Below the pieces are notes generated by a model, which saw only the letters and a list, made by a program, of their open reading frames with translations, ran no database searches and was not told the origin of the DNA. A stretch of DNA of 64,000 bases from Pseudoflavonifractor sp902362925 (GTDB taxonomy: Bacteria; Bacillota; Clostridia; Oscillospirales; Oscillospiraceae). The stretch is from assembly GCA_902362925.1 (NCBI GenBank), contig CABIYL010000012.1; one strand, given 5' to 3'. The position numbers and the translations under genes were made by a program. Positions 51,096 to 59,960 of the stretch are shown here, piece after piece. Every line of letters begins with the position of its first letter. Within the stretch, counting starts at the first letter, position 1.

Positions 51096-52397
51096 TCAGC
51101 CGAAGAGCAGGGGAAGGGCGTACTCCTTCACCTCATGCTTGACCCGGTCGATGTCGATGGTGAGGAACTCCCCATCCTTGTATATGACCTTGCCGCGGCA
51201 CATATTCATGGACACGTCGCAGCCGTGGGCGGCGTAGACCAGGTTGGAGATCACGTCGTGCCGGGGCATCAGGTTGATGTGGTCGAAGTCCACCAGGATG
51301 AGGTCGGCGTCGCAGCCCACGGCGATGCGGCCGGTGCTGCGGCCCAGGGCCTTGGCGCCGTTGACGGTGGCCATCCGCAGGGCGTCGGAGGGCAGCAGGG
51401 CCAGGGGGTCGTGCTCCACGCCGTTTTGAAGCATGGCGGCGATCTTCATATCCTCAAAGAGGTCGGTGGTGTTGTTGGAGGACACGCCGTCGGTGCCCAG
51501 GGCCACGTTGATTCCGGCCTTGCGCATGCCGATGACAGGGGCCACGCCGCTGCCCAGCTTCAGGTTGGAGCAGGGGTTGTGGATGGCGGACACACCGTGC
51601 TCGGCCATGATGGCCCAGTCGTCCTGGGTGGTCCACACGCAGTGGGCGGCGATGGCCCGCACGTCCCACAGGCCGTGCTTCTCCATCACCTGCACCGGGG
51701 TCATGCCCCAGCGGCTCACGCACTCCTCATGCTCGGTCTTGGTCTCGGAGATGTGGATGTGCATGCCCAGGCCCTTCTCCTTGGCGTACTGGGCCACGCT
51801 GTCCCAGATGTGGGGCGCAAGGAAGGAGGTGTACTCGCCGTGGAGGCAGGCGTCAATGCGGATCTGGCCGTTGTTGTAGCCATGCCACTTGTCCACCAGC
51901 TCCCGGGTCTCCACGCAGGAGGTCCAGGTGGAAAAGTCGGCGGCAGGGTCAAAGGCGGTGACGCCCCGGGCGATGTTGGCGTTGATGCCGGCGGCGGCCA
52001 CCTCCTGGCAGATCTCGTCGCAGAACATGTACATGTCGGCCAGGCAGGTGGTGCCCGACATGATCATCTCGGCCAGACCCAGGGCGGTGGCGGAATGGAT
52101 GGCACGGCAGTCCCACTTGTCCTCCACGGGGAAAATGAACTTGGTCAGCCAGTCCTGGAGGTTGTTGCCGTCGCCATAGCCCCGCATGAGGGTCATGGGC
52201 ACATGGGTGTGGGCGTTGACCAGACCGGGCATGAGCACCTTTCCGGCGGCGTCAATGACCTGGTCAAAGGTGCCCTGGGGGCGGTCGGTGCCCACGTAGG
52301 AGATCTTGTCCCCCTCCACGGCCACAAAGGCGCCCTCCAGCACGGTGTTTTTCTCGTCCATCAGAACAGCGCAGGCGTTTTCAAACAGAACGGACAT
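51096..52397 (-). CDS. Amidohydrolase: adenosine-type deaminase of the MtaD group
   Basis: A 433-residue metal-dependent deaminase of the S-adenosylhomocysteine / 5'-methylthioadenosine deaminase group. Motifs: LVNAHTHVPMTLMRGYGD, MHIHISETKTEHEE, IAAHCVW, and GTDGVSSNNTTDLFEDM with the metal Asp. The ending KDGEFLTIDIDRV is the usual family close. It lies next to a purine nucleoside phosphorylase, which would accept the inosine-type product. Substrate is inferred. Confidence 0.9.
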   Translation of the reverse strand: MSVLFENACAVLMDEKNTVLEGAFVAVEGDKISYVGTDRPQGTFDQVIDAAGKVLMPGLVNAHTHVPMTLMRGYGDGNNLQDWLTKFIFPVEDKWDCRAIHSATALGLAEMIMSGTTCLADMYMFCDEICQEVAAAGINANIARGVTAFDPAADFSTWTSCVETRELVDKWHGYNNGQIRIDACLHGEYTSFLAPHIWDSVAQYAKEKGLGMHIHISETKTEHEECVSRWGMTPVQVMEKHGLWDVRAIAAHCVWTTQDDWAIMAEHGVSAIHNPCSNLKLGSGVAPVIGMRKAGINVALGTDGVSSNNTTDLFEDMKIAAMLQNGVEHDPLALLPSDALRMATVNGAKALGRSTGRIAVGCDADLILVDFDHINLMPRHDVISNLVYAAHGCDVSMNMCRGKVIYKDGEFLTIDIDRVKHEVKEYALPLLFG

Positions 52398-52483
52398 GGG
52401 AAAACCCCCTTATCTCAGTATTCAGTCGGAAAAAACCGCGGAGACGGACGCCAAAAGGCGCCGTCTCCCACGGGACGGTTATC

Positions 52484-53308
52484 TTACAGCTTCTTCAGGC
52501 AGGCCAGCACCAGCCGGGAGAACTTGTCCTTGCAGGCCTCGGCGGCGTCCAGCACCTCCTGCTCGCTGAGGGGCTGGTCCAGGATGCCGGCGGCCATGTT
52601 GCTCAGCAGGGTGAAGCCCAGCACCTGCATGCCGCAGTGGCCGGCCACGATGACCTCGGGAGCGGTGGACATACCAACCGCGTCGCCGCCCAGGATGCGG
52701 GCAGCACGCACCTCGGCGGGCGTCTCGTACTGGGGGCCGTAGCAGTAGAAGTAGACGCCCTCACGCAGCTCGATGCCCAGCTCGGCAGCGGCCTCACGGG
52801 CCAGAGTCCGCAGAGCGGGGGTGTACAGGGAGGAGGCGTCGGGGAAGCGGACGCCGAACTCGGGCATGTTCTCGCCCCGGAGGGGGGACTCGGAGAACAT
52901 CTTGATGTGGTCGGTGATGAGCATCAGGTCACCGGCCTTCCAGTCGGTGCGGACGCAGCCGGCGGCGTTGGTGACGATGAGGGTGTCGGCGCCCAGCAGA
53001 CGCAGCACCCGCACGGCGTAGGACACATCCTCAAAGGAGTAGCCCTCATAGTGGTGCATGCGGCCCTGCATCACGGCCACAGGCTTGTCCTCTAGATAGC
53101 CGAACACCAGCTGGCCCTTGTGGCCGGGGGCGGTGGAGGCCTTGAAATGGGGGATCTCCTTGTAGGGCACCACGATGGGGTCCTTCACCACGTCGCCCAT
53201 GAAGCCCAGGCCGGAGCCCAGCACCATGGCCGCCTTGGGGGTAAAATCACCGATTTTGGAGCGGATGTACTCCGCGCTCTCCTGATACTGGGCAAAGGTA
53301 TAATTCAT
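52484..53308 (-). CDS. Class I purine nucleoside phosphorylase
   Basis: Splits purine nucleosides with phosphate into base and (deoxy)ribose 1-phosphate. The 274-residue sequence has the phosphate loop VLGSGLGFMGD, VMQGRMHHYEGYS, TNAAGCVRTDWKAGDLMLI, FYCYGPQYETPAEVRAAR and GMSTAPEVIVAGHCGM with purine-site residues. ATG 53308 follows AAAGGAGG. It is between the zinc-ribbon gene (82 bases) and the deaminase (86 bases), all in one direction. Confidence 0.95.
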   Translation of the reverse strand: MNYTFAQYQESAEYIRSKIGDFTPKAAMVLGSGLGFMGDVVKDPIVVPYKEIPHFKASTAPGHKGQLVFGYLEDKPVAVMQGRMHHYEGYSFEDVSYAVRVLRLLGADTLIVTNAAGCVRTDWKAGDLMLITDHIKMFSESPLRGENMPEFGVRFPDASSLYTPALRTLAREAAAELGIELREGVYFYCYGPQYETPAEVRAARILGGDAVGMSTAPEVIVAGHCGMQVLGFTLLSNMAAGILDQPLSEQEVLDAAEACKDKFSRLVLACLKKL

Positions 53309-53390
53309 ACGGTTGTCCTCCTTTATAGTAGGTGGAGCCGGGCGGGAAGTCCGCCCGGCGTGGATGGAAGGGAAATGCAATCCGCCGGAC

Positions 53391-53783
53391 TCAGAAGGGT
53401 CGGCCGCAGCTCTTGCAGAATTTGTCGTCCCGGCCGCAGGAGGCGCCGCAGGCGGGGCACTCCTTGGCGTGCTTCAGGGCGGCGATGCGGTCCTTCAGCT
53501 CGTCGATGGCGCGATTCTTCTGGTCAATCTGGCCCAGCTTTTCCTCCAGCGCGGACTGGTCGGCGGTGCGGCCCAGATGGGTGTCGTAGACCGTCTGGCC
53601 TACCTCACGCAGCAGGTTGTTAATGTCGCTCTTCAGGTCGAAAATCTTCATGTTCAGCTTGGCAATGTCCACGGTCTGCCCGGCACATTTGGCGGCATAC
53701 CGGGCGGTGGTGCCCGCAGCCTCGCTCACAGTCAGGGCAGTGCCCCTCACCCGATCCAGCAGCTCTCTCACGCGTTCATCCAT
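53391..53783 (-). CDS. Coiled-coil zinc-ribbon protein of unknown function
   Basis: A 130-residue protein with an N-terminal helical region, a coiled coil from about 40 to 105 (LEEKLGQIDQKNRAIDELKD) and a C-terminal zinc ribbon with CPACG-x9-FCKSCG (about 110-128). It has no membrane helix. Such small zinc-ribbon proteins occur widely in Clostridia and have no known job. It is the first gene of the purine run and has its own promoter. Confidence 0.82.
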   Translation of the reverse strand: MDERVRELLDRVRGTALTVSEAAGTTARYAAKCAGQTVDIAKLNMKIFDLKSDINNLLREVGQTVYDTHLGRTADQSALEEKLGQIDQKNRAIDELKDRIAALKHAKECPACGASCGRDDKFCKSCGRPF

Positions 53784-53838
53784 ACCGGAGAACCTCCTTT
53801 TTCAGCGTTCAGGCCATAGTATGCGGCAAGTCAGAGGT

Positions 53839-53867
53839 ATTTTACACCAGAGGCGGGAAAAAAGCAA
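53839..53867 (-). promoter_or_regulatory. Promoter of zinc-ribbon / PNP run
   Basis: TTGCTT, 17 bases, TAAAAT on the minus strand. It shares TTGCTTTTTTCCC and TAAAAT with the crp promoter at 54735. Confidence 0.75.
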
Positions 53868-53932
53868 CGGACACACGGCTGTTCTCCGAGAAAAGCGGGA
53901 CAAAACTTCCATCCAAACCGGAAAAACGGCAG

Positions 53933-53969
53933 AAAAAGCCCGCTGTTCCCCCGGATGGGAACAGCGGGC
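53933..53969 (-). terminator. Terminator of Crp-family gene
   Basis: GCCCGCTGTTCCC pairs with GGGAACAGCGGGC, followed by TTTTTCT on the minus strand. Confidence 0.9.
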
Positions 53970-53995
53970 GGAAGAGTCAGAACGGGAAGGGGACT

Positions 53996-54688
53996 TTAGT
54001 CGTTCTTGCCCCAGTTTTCGGTCAGCCGGGCGTACTGGTCCGCGTTGATGTGGACTTTGCCTCGGACGATGGAGAGATAGTCCCCGTCCTGGAGCTGCTG
54101 GAGGCAGCGGTCCACGGTCTTGGCGCTCATGATGAGCTCGCTGGACATGGTCTGACGGGTCTTGGTGACCACCGTATCACGGGCGGCGGTGGGGGGCGTC
54201 AGGGAGCAGTACCGCAGCAGATAGATGGCCACCTTGTCCAGGCTGGAGCGGAAGGCGGACTTGCCCCGGTAGTAGGAGCTGTCGTAGGTCTTGCGGTTGC
54301 ACAGGGCGGAGACCGTCCGCAGGAAGGGCAGGTCGTTGTCCAGCCAGCGGGTCACCAGCTCGGCGTCACAGCGGATCATGTCGCAGTCGCTGTTGGCCAT
54401 GACGTTGGAGGCGTAGACCGGCATGTCGGCCAGCAACTCCAGGTCGGACAGCATGCTGGGGGCGTCCAGGGTGATGAAGCTGGACTTCTTGCCGTCCTCC
54501 GTCTCACTGAAGGTGAGCAGCTCACCCATGAGCAGGAACCAGGCGTATTTCACCGGCTCCTCCTGGCGCACCACCACCTGTCCGGCAGGGACCCGAACCA
54601 GGGTGCCGCTGTCCAGCAGGGCAGGGGGAACCTTGCTGAGGAATTCCGCAACTTTCTTGCTGCTCTCGCGATAGCTGGTGAGATCCAT
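53996..54688 (-). CDS. Crp/Fnr-family regulator (copy A)
   Basis: A 230-residue regulator with an N-terminal cyclic-nucleotide-binding-like barrel (VRVPAGQVVVRQEEPVKYAWFLL, seen as VPAGQVVVRQEEPVKYA) and a C-terminal winged helix (SSELIMSAKTVDRCLQQLQD, then YLSIVRGKVHI). It has no cysteine cluster at the N-terminus, so it is not an Fnr-type oxygen sensor. The barrel lacks a clear cAMP-binding signature (RxS). It closely resembles the gene at 57305. Confidence 0.9.
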   Translation of the reverse strand: MDLTSYRESSKKVAEFLSKVPPALLDSGTLVRVPAGQVVVRQEEPVKYAWFLLMGELLTFSETEDGKKSSFITLDAPSMLSDLELLADMPVYASNVMANSDCDMIRCDAELVTRWLDNDLPFLRTVSALCNRKTYDSSYYRGKSAFRSSLDKVAIYLLRYCSLTPPTAARDTVVTKTRQTMSSELIMSAKTVDRCLQQLQDGDYLSIVRGKVHINADQYARLTENWGKND

Positions 54689-54734
54689 ATATGCCGCCTC
54701 CAGAGAAGAGTAAAATCAGAGAGTTCCGTTTTTT

Positions 54735-54763
54735 ATTTTACATAATCGAAGGGAAAAAAGCAA
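54735..54763 (-). promoter_or_regulatory. Promoter of Crp-family gene A
   Basis: TTGCTT, 17 bases, TAAAAT on the minus strand, 47 bases before the start. Confidence 0.75.
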
Positions 54764-54812
54764 CATGGAATTGGACAATTGGCTAAAATGGGTAAAATGA
54801 GGGAAAAGCGGC

Positions 54813-54851
54813 AAAAATAAGGGAAAGGGGACCTGAAGAGGTCCCCTTTCC
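54813..54851 (-). terminator. Terminator of 5'-nucleotidase gene
   Basis: GGAAAGGGGACC pairs perfectly with GGTCCCCTTTCC, followed by TTATTTTT on the minus strand. Confidence 0.93.
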
Positions 54852-54865
54852 GACAAAAATGCTGC

Positions 54866-57256
54866 TTACAGATAGGGCGCCACATCCGCCTCGGTGATGG
54901 AACGGACGTTGGTGCGGCCGTTTTCCAGGGCGGGGAGGGTGAGGGTGCCGTTGTTGATGAGCTCCACCGCCTTCTGGTAGGCGGGAGAGGTCTCGTCAAT
55001 GCCGGTGTAGAGATGCCAGTTGTCGTAGTTGAAGGCGTCGCCGTCCACGGTGCCCTTGAGGGCCTCCTTGATGTAGCGGATGGCCAGGGCGCGGACCGTG
55101 CCGTCGTCGCCCCACTTCTCCGAGGAGCTGAACACGATCTCCAGCTGGCGGCCGGCCAGACAGCCGCCCTCGCCCAGCCATTTGTTCATGCTGTACGAGT
55201 TAGTGCCCAGCAGAATTTCCATGTCGTCGGTGATGGGAGTGGTCTTGGGCATGCCGTTGCCGTCCAGCACAGGGGTGCCGTCCTCGTGGTAGTCGGTGAT
55301 GAGGCACAGGTCCTTCACCCGCTTGCCCGCCTCCTGGGTCAGGTCCAGACAGTAGGTGATGCCGCCGCCGATGTTGTTGGTGCTGTACTTGGACTGGCGG
55401 CGCTCCGGATTGTAGCTGACGGTCAGGTCGCCGGGTTTGATCTGGTTGAAGTACTCGGCGCTGTACTCCAGCAGGGCCTTCAGATCCGCGCCGGTCACCT
55501 TGTAGACGGTGATCTCGCCGCCGGAGTAGGAGTAGCTGGAGGAGATGCTCTTGATGCTCACGTCGCCCACCGGGAAGCCGGCGTTCTCATAGTCGGTGTT
55601 GAGGATGACAGCCTGGGCACCCGAGTAGTACATGGAGGCGGAGAACAGCAGGTTCCAGATGCCGGTGGCCTCGGTGTACCCGGCGGAGATGCCCTTGATC
55701 TTGTCGGTGCCGTTGAGATCGCTGTTGATGAGGGTGCCGATGGGGGTGTTGACGTAGCCGCTGAGCTCGGCCTTGTAGGGGGCCATCAGCTCCACCATGG
55801 CGCTGTCCTCCTCCCGGCCGGCGGGGATGGCGCAGGCCCGCTTGGACACCACCTGATAGCCGCCGTCTCCGTCGGGGGCAAAGGTCAGGTCCACAGCGGA
55901 GTAGACCTTGGCGTAGCTCTGGGGCTCGGTGATGAGCACGCCGTTGACGGTCCGGCTGGGCACCAGCTGGTGGGCGTGACCCGCCACGATGACGTCCAGC
56001 TCGGGGAAGGCGTTGGCGATGTCGCTGACGCTGGAGCCCTCCACGTCGTTTTCCCGGTCCAGACCCATGTGGAACACGCCGATGACGGCGTCCACATTCT
56101 GCTTTTTCAGCTCCTGGATGGCCAGCTTGGTCTCCTCGATGGGGCTGTGGACGTCCACCTGGTCCAGGGTGCCCTTGCCCGCCTCAAACTCCTCAATGAG
56201 AGGCGTGGTCAGGCCGATGAAGCCCAGCCGTACGCCATCCCGCTCCACCACGGTGGTGGCGGGCATATAGCGCTTGTCGGTGCCCTTCAGGTACACGTTG
56301 CCCGACAGGACGGCGCCGTTAAACTGGGCGGCCAGCTTGGCACGGCGGGCAAAGTCGAAGTTGTACTCGTGGTTGCCCCAGGTCCACAGGTCGTAGTCCA
56401 GGGCGTTCATGGCGGCCACCATGGGGTTGGTCTGGTGGTCAATGAAGTACTCCACATAGTTGGCCTGCACCGCGTCGCCGCAGTCCACCAGCACCACGTT
56501 CTTGTTCTTGGCCCGCTCCTGGGCGAACCGGGTGGCCAGATAGGTCAGGCTGCCGGCGGTGTTCTCCTCATCCAGAGCGAAGTCCCAGGGGACAAACCAG
56601 CCGTGGAGATCGCTGGTGGCCAGCAGCCGGACCTGCTTGGCGTCGGAGTAGAGGGGCTCCACCTGGGAGAGCTTGAACAGCATCTGGGCCAGCTCCGCCC
56701 GGACGGCGGTGCCGTTGGGGTCCAGCAGGCCGCCCGGTTTGCCGGACAGTACGCCCACCGACAGACACCACTTGAGCCCGTCGGCCGCCCAGCTGGCCAC
56801 ATCGGCGTAGTCAGGGGCGGAGGCCAGGTCGGGGACATCCTCGGGGGAGGAGAGCAGGGCCACCTGCTGGCCGTAGCGGTGGAAGATGGCCGCCAGCTCA
56901 CCCCGGGTGATGAGCCGATCGCCGTCAAAGCGCTTGCTCTCAGGCACGGCGGCCAGACCGGTGTACTCCGCCCAGCCAGCCGCGTCGGCGTACCAGGTGC
57001 CCGCCGTGTCGGTAAAGCTGGCGGCGGGAGCGGTGGGAGCGCCCGCCATGCGGTAGAGGGTCTGGAACACCACTCCGCGGGTCACCGGGCCGTCAGGCTG
57101 AAAATCTCCGTCCACGGCGGTCATAATGCCTTCTTTCGTCACATAGTCCTGTGCTTCTGCGTACCAGGGGAGGGATTCCGTCTCGGCGGCCAGGGCGGAG
57201 ACGGTGAGGGACAGCAGCAGAGCGGCCGCTGTCAGGATGCTCATGGCGCGTTTCAC
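54866..57256 (-). CDS. SLH-anchored 5'-nucleotidase / 2',3'-cyclic phosphodiesterase
   Basis: A 796-residue secreted protein. A signal peptide ends near residue 23 (SALAAE), followed by SLH repeats to about 205 (AEAQDYVTKEGIM, PVTRGVVFQTLYRMAG, AVRAELAQMLFKLSQ). The metallophosphatase domain follows: LLATSDLHGWF, LVDCGDAVQANYV, TWGNHEYNFDFA, GVFHMGLDREND and VIVAGHAHQL. The C-terminal 5'-nucleotidase domain contains INSDLNGTDKI and LGTNSYSMNKWL. The protein should free nucleosides from nucleotides at the cell surface and so feed the purine enzymes nearby. Confidence 0.92.
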   Translation of the reverse strand: MKRAMSILTAAALLLSLTVSALAAETESLPWYAEAQDYVTKEGIMTAVDGDFQPDGPVTRGVVFQTLYRMAGAPTAPAASFTDTAGTWYADAAGWAEYTGLAAVPESKRFDGDRLITRGELAAIFHRYGQQVALLSSPEDVPDLASAPDYADVASWAADGLKWCLSVGVLSGKPGGLLDPNGTAVRAELAQMLFKLSQVEPLYSDAKQVRLLATSDLHGWFVPWDFALDEENTAGSLTYLATRFAQERAKNKNVVLVDCGDAVQANYVEYFIDHQTNPMVAAMNALDYDLWTWGNHEYNFDFARRAKLAAQFNGAVLSGNVYLKGTDKRYMPATTVVERDGVRLGFIGLTTPLIEEFEAGKGTLDQVDVHSPIEETKLAIQELKKQNVDAVIGVFHMGLDRENDVEGSSVSDIANAFPELDVIVAGHAHQLVPSRTVNGVLITEPQSYAKVYSAVDLTFAPDGDGGYQVVSKRACAIPAGREEDSAMVELMAPYKAELSGYVNTPIGTLINSDLNGTDKIKGISAGYTEATGIWNLLFSASMYYSGAQAVILNTDYENAGFPVGDVSIKSISSSYSYSGGEITVYKVTGADLKALLEYSAEYFNQIKPGDLTVSYNPERRQSKYSTNNIGGGITYCLDLTQEAGKRVKDLCLITDYHEDGTPVLDGNGMPKTTPITDDMEILLGTNSYSMNKWLGEGGCLAGRQLEIVFSSSEKWGDDGTVRALAIRYIKEALKGTVDGDAFNYDNWHLYTGIDETSPAYQKAVELINNGTLTLPALENGRTNVRSITEADVAPYL

Positions 57257-57304
57257 GTTTGTATACCTCCTTCTTTCACGGGCGGATAGTGCCGCAGAAC
57301 AGCC

Positions 57305-57994
57305 TCAGCAGGTGGGACCCCAGGTGTCCAGCAGCCGCTGGTGCTGTGAAGCGCTGATTCGGACCTTGCCCCGTACAATGGACAGATAGCCGTCATCCCG
57401 CAGGCGCATCAGGCAGCGGTCCAGGGTCTTCTGGCTGATGATCACCTCGCTGGCAATGCGGGAGCGGGTCTTGAGCACCACCGATTCCCCGTCGCCAGGG
57501 GGAGAGAGCACGCAGTGCTGGAGCAGGAACAGGGCGGTCTTGTCCAGACTGGAGCGGAAGGCGGCGTTGCCCCGGGTGTGGGACAGGGCGAAGTTCTTCT
57601 GTGTCACCATGGCCGCCACGGACCAGAGGAAGTCCACGTCGCTGCGGAGCAGGGCGGTGAACTCCTCCGCCGGGGAGCGGAGGGCGACGCACCGGGCAGC
57701 GGCGGAGACGCTGGCGGCGTAGGTGCCGATGCCGGCCAGAATCTCCAGGTCGGAGATGATGGTGGGGGCGTGCATGGTCATCCAGGTGGAGAATTTCCCC
57801 TCCATGGTCTCGTTGCACACCAGAAGCTCGCCGGAGAGGATATAGTAGGCGTACTTTACCGGCTCATCCCGCACCACCACCTTCTGCCCCGGATAGAGCT
57901 GTACCGGGTCGGAAATCTCCAGCAGACGGGCGGGAAGCTCCTTGAACTGAGCGGTCAGGGCAGGGTAACGTGCGCAGAGGTTGTCCAAAGTCAT
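57305..57994 (-). CDS. Crp/Fnr-family regulator (copy B)
   Basis: A 229-residue regulator built like the copy at 53996: effector barrel with VQLYPGQKVVVRDEPVKYAY and C-terminal helix-turn-helix ASEVIISQKTLDRCLMRL, ending in YLSIVRGKVRI. ATG 57994 has AGAGGAGG upstream; the longer frame covers the promoter. It ends 48 bases before the nucleotidase start, so it may be co-transcribed with it or control it. Its effector is unknown. Confidence 0.9.
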   Translation of the reverse strand: MTLDNLCARYPALTAQFKELPARLLEISDPVQLYPGQKVVVRDEPVKYAYYILSGELLVCNETMEGKFSTWMTMHAPTIISDLEILAGIGTYAASVSAAARCVALRSPAEEFTALLRSDVDFLWSVAAMVTQKNFALSHTRGNAAFRSSLDKTALFLLQHCVLSPPGDGESVVLKTRSRIASEVIISQKTLDRCLMRLRDDGYLSIVRGKVRISASQHQRLLDTWGPTC

Positions 57995-58061
57995 ATCACG
58001 GCCTCCTCTGTGTTTAATCAACAAATTTGAACTCCAAAAAATATTTTTTTTATCTAAAATA

Positions 58062-58070
58062 ATTATATCA
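58062..58070 (-). promoter_or_regulatory. Extended -10 promoter of Crp-family gene B
   Basis: TGATATAAT on the minus strand in an AT-rich region; no clear -35 box is seen. Confidence 0.55.
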
Positions 58071-58144
58071 GAGAAGTGAGAAGGAAAAAACCCCAACTGG
58101 CGGAATTGGTTCCCGCCAGGAAACTTTTTGGCGCATTTTCTGAA

Positions 58145-58179
58145 TAAAAAAGCCGGACGCGTCATGTGACGCGCCCGGC
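58145..58179 (-). terminator. Terminator of hnd operon
   Basis: GCCGGGCGCGTCA pairs with TGACGCGTCCGGC (two mismatches), followed by TTTTTTA on the minus strand. Confidence 0.9.
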
Positions 58180-58190
58180 AAAACAGCGGA

Positions 58191-59945
58191 TTACTCGGTG
58201 CGGTACCGCTTCTGGGGGACATAGGTGGTGTGGAGCAGCTCGTGGGCCCGGTGGCCGCCGGGCTCGCCCAGATACTCCTTATATACCTGCTGGACAATGG
58301 GGTTCTCGTGGCTGCGGCGGTAGGTCATGCCCTCGTCCTGGGTGTAGAGGGCCTTGGCACGCAGGGAGCGGACGTCGGTCCAGTTGCGCACGTCGGCGTG
58401 CTGGATGGGCTGGCCGCCGCCGTTGATGCAGCCGCCGGGACAGGCCATGATCTCGATGAAGTCGTACTGCATCTCGCCGGATTTGACGCCGTCCAGCACC
58501 TTCTTGGCGTTGGCCAGACCGGAGGTGACGCACACCCGCACGGTCTTGCCGGGCAGGTCGTAGCTGGCCTCCTTGATGCCGGTCATGCCGCGGACCTCGG
58601 TGAATTCCAGGGGCTTCATCTCGCCCTTGGTGACGATCTCCACCACGGTGCGCAGGGCGGCTTCCATCACGCCGCCGGAGGCGCCGAAGATGGTGGCCGC
58701 GCCGGTGGACACGCCCAGCATCTCGTCAAACTCGCCGTCGGGCAGGTTCTGGAACAGCAGGCCGGCCCGGGTGATCATGCGGCCCAGCTCACGGGTGGTG
58801 AGGGACACGTCCACGGGCAGCCAGCCGTGCTGGCGCATCTCCTCACGCCGCACCTCGTACTTCTTGGCGGTGCAGGGCATGATGGACACCACGAAGATGT
58901 CACGGGGGTTAATGCCCATCTTCTCGGCGTAGTAGGTCTTGACCAGGGTGCCGAACATCTGCTGGGGGGACTTGCAGGAGGACAGGTTGGGCACCATGTC
59001 GGGGTAGTGCTGCTCGCAGAACCGGATCCAGCCGGGGGAGCAGGAGGTGATGAGGGGCAGGGTGCCGCCGTTCTGGAGGCGGTGGAGGAACTCGGTGCCC
59101 TCCTCCATGATGGTGAAGTCGGCGGCGTTGTCCACGTCGAAGACCTTGTCAAAGCCCAGACGGCGCAGGGCGGTGACCATCTTGCCCTCCACGTTGGTGC
59201 CGATGGGCATGCCGAAGCACTCGCCCAGGGTGACGCGGATGGAGGGAGCGGGGCCCACCACCACGTGCTTGGTGGGGTCGTTGAGGGCGGCCCAGACCTT
59301 GGCGGTGTCGTCCTTCTCCTGGAGGGCGCCGGTGGGGCAGGCCACGATGCACTGTCCGCAGGACACGCAGTCCACCTCGTTCAGGTCACGGTCAAAGGCG
59401 CAGCCCACGTGGGTAGCAAAGCCGCGGTCGTTGCAGCCGATGACGCCCACCTCCTGGCTCTTGCGGCACACGGCGGTGCACCGGCGGCACAGGACGCACT
59501 TGGAGTTGTCCCGGATGAGATGGGGCGCGGAGTCCTCAATCTGGGGCGGCAGGTTGTCGGCGGCGTAGCGCACGGCGTCGATGCCCAGGTCCCGGGCCAG
59601 GTCCTGCAGCTCGCAGCGGCCGCTGCGGGAGCAGGTGAGGCAGTCCATCCGGTGGTTGGACAGAATCAGCTCCAGGGTGAGCTGACGGGAGTGGCGCACC
59701 TTCTCGGTGTTGGTAAAGACCTCCATCCCCTCGCTGACCGGGTACACGCAGGAGGCCACCAGGCTCTTGGCGCCCTTGACCTCCACCACGCAGATACGGC
59801 AGGCGCCGATCTCGTTGATCTCCTTGAGGAAGCACAGGGAGGGGATTTTGATGCCCGCGTTCCGGGCCGCCTCCAGCACGGTGGTGCCGGCGGGCACGGA
59901 GACCGGGATGTTGTCGATTTTCAGATTGACCATCTTCTGTTCCAT
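58191..59945 (-). CDS. hndD: [FeFe] hydrogenase catalytic subunit HndD
   Basis: Catalytic subunit of an electron-bifurcating or NAD(P)-linked [FeFe] hydrogenase. The 584-residue protein has an N-terminal [2Fe-2S] domain (Cys38, 49, 52, 66), the His-Cys3 [4Fe-4S] segment, two ferredoxin clusters (CVLCRRCTAVC, CVSCGQCIVACP) and the H-cluster motifs L1 TSCSPGW, L2 MPCTAKKYE and L3 MACPGGCINGGGQ. The L1 motif has Ser-Pro-Gly where many have Cys-Pro-Ala, a known variant in Hnd-type enzymes. It is the last gene of the operon, 15 bases after hndC. Confidence 0.97.
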   Translation of the reverse strand: MEQKMVNLKIDNIPVSVPAGTTVLEAARNAGIKIPSLCFLKEINEIGACRICVVEVKGAKSLVASCVYPVSEGMEVFTNTEKVRHSRQLTLELILSNHRMDCLTCSRSGRCELQDLARDLGIDAVRYAADNLPPQIEDSAPHLIRDNSKCVLCRRCTAVCRKSQEVGVIGCNDRGFATHVGCAFDRDLNEVDCVSCGQCIVACPTGALQEKDDTAKVWAALNDPTKHVVVGPAPSIRVTLGECFGMPIGTNVEGKMVTALRRLGFDKVFDVDNAADFTIMEEGTEFLHRLQNGGTLPLITSCSPGWIRFCEQHYPDMVPNLSSCKSPQQMFGTLVKTYYAEKMGINPRDIFVVSIMPCTAKKYEVRREEMRQHGWLPVDVSLTTRELGRMITRAGLLFQNLPDGEFDEMLGVSTGAATIFGASGGVMEAALRTVVEIVTKGEMKPLEFTEVRGMTGIKEASYDLPGKTVRVCVTSGLANAKKVLDGVKSGEMQYDFIEIMACPGGCINGGGQPIQHADVRNWTDVRSLRAKALYTQDEGMTYRRSHENPIVQQVYKEYLGEPGGHRAHELLHTTYVPQKRYRTE

Positions 59946-59960
59946 CTTGTTTCCCCTCCT

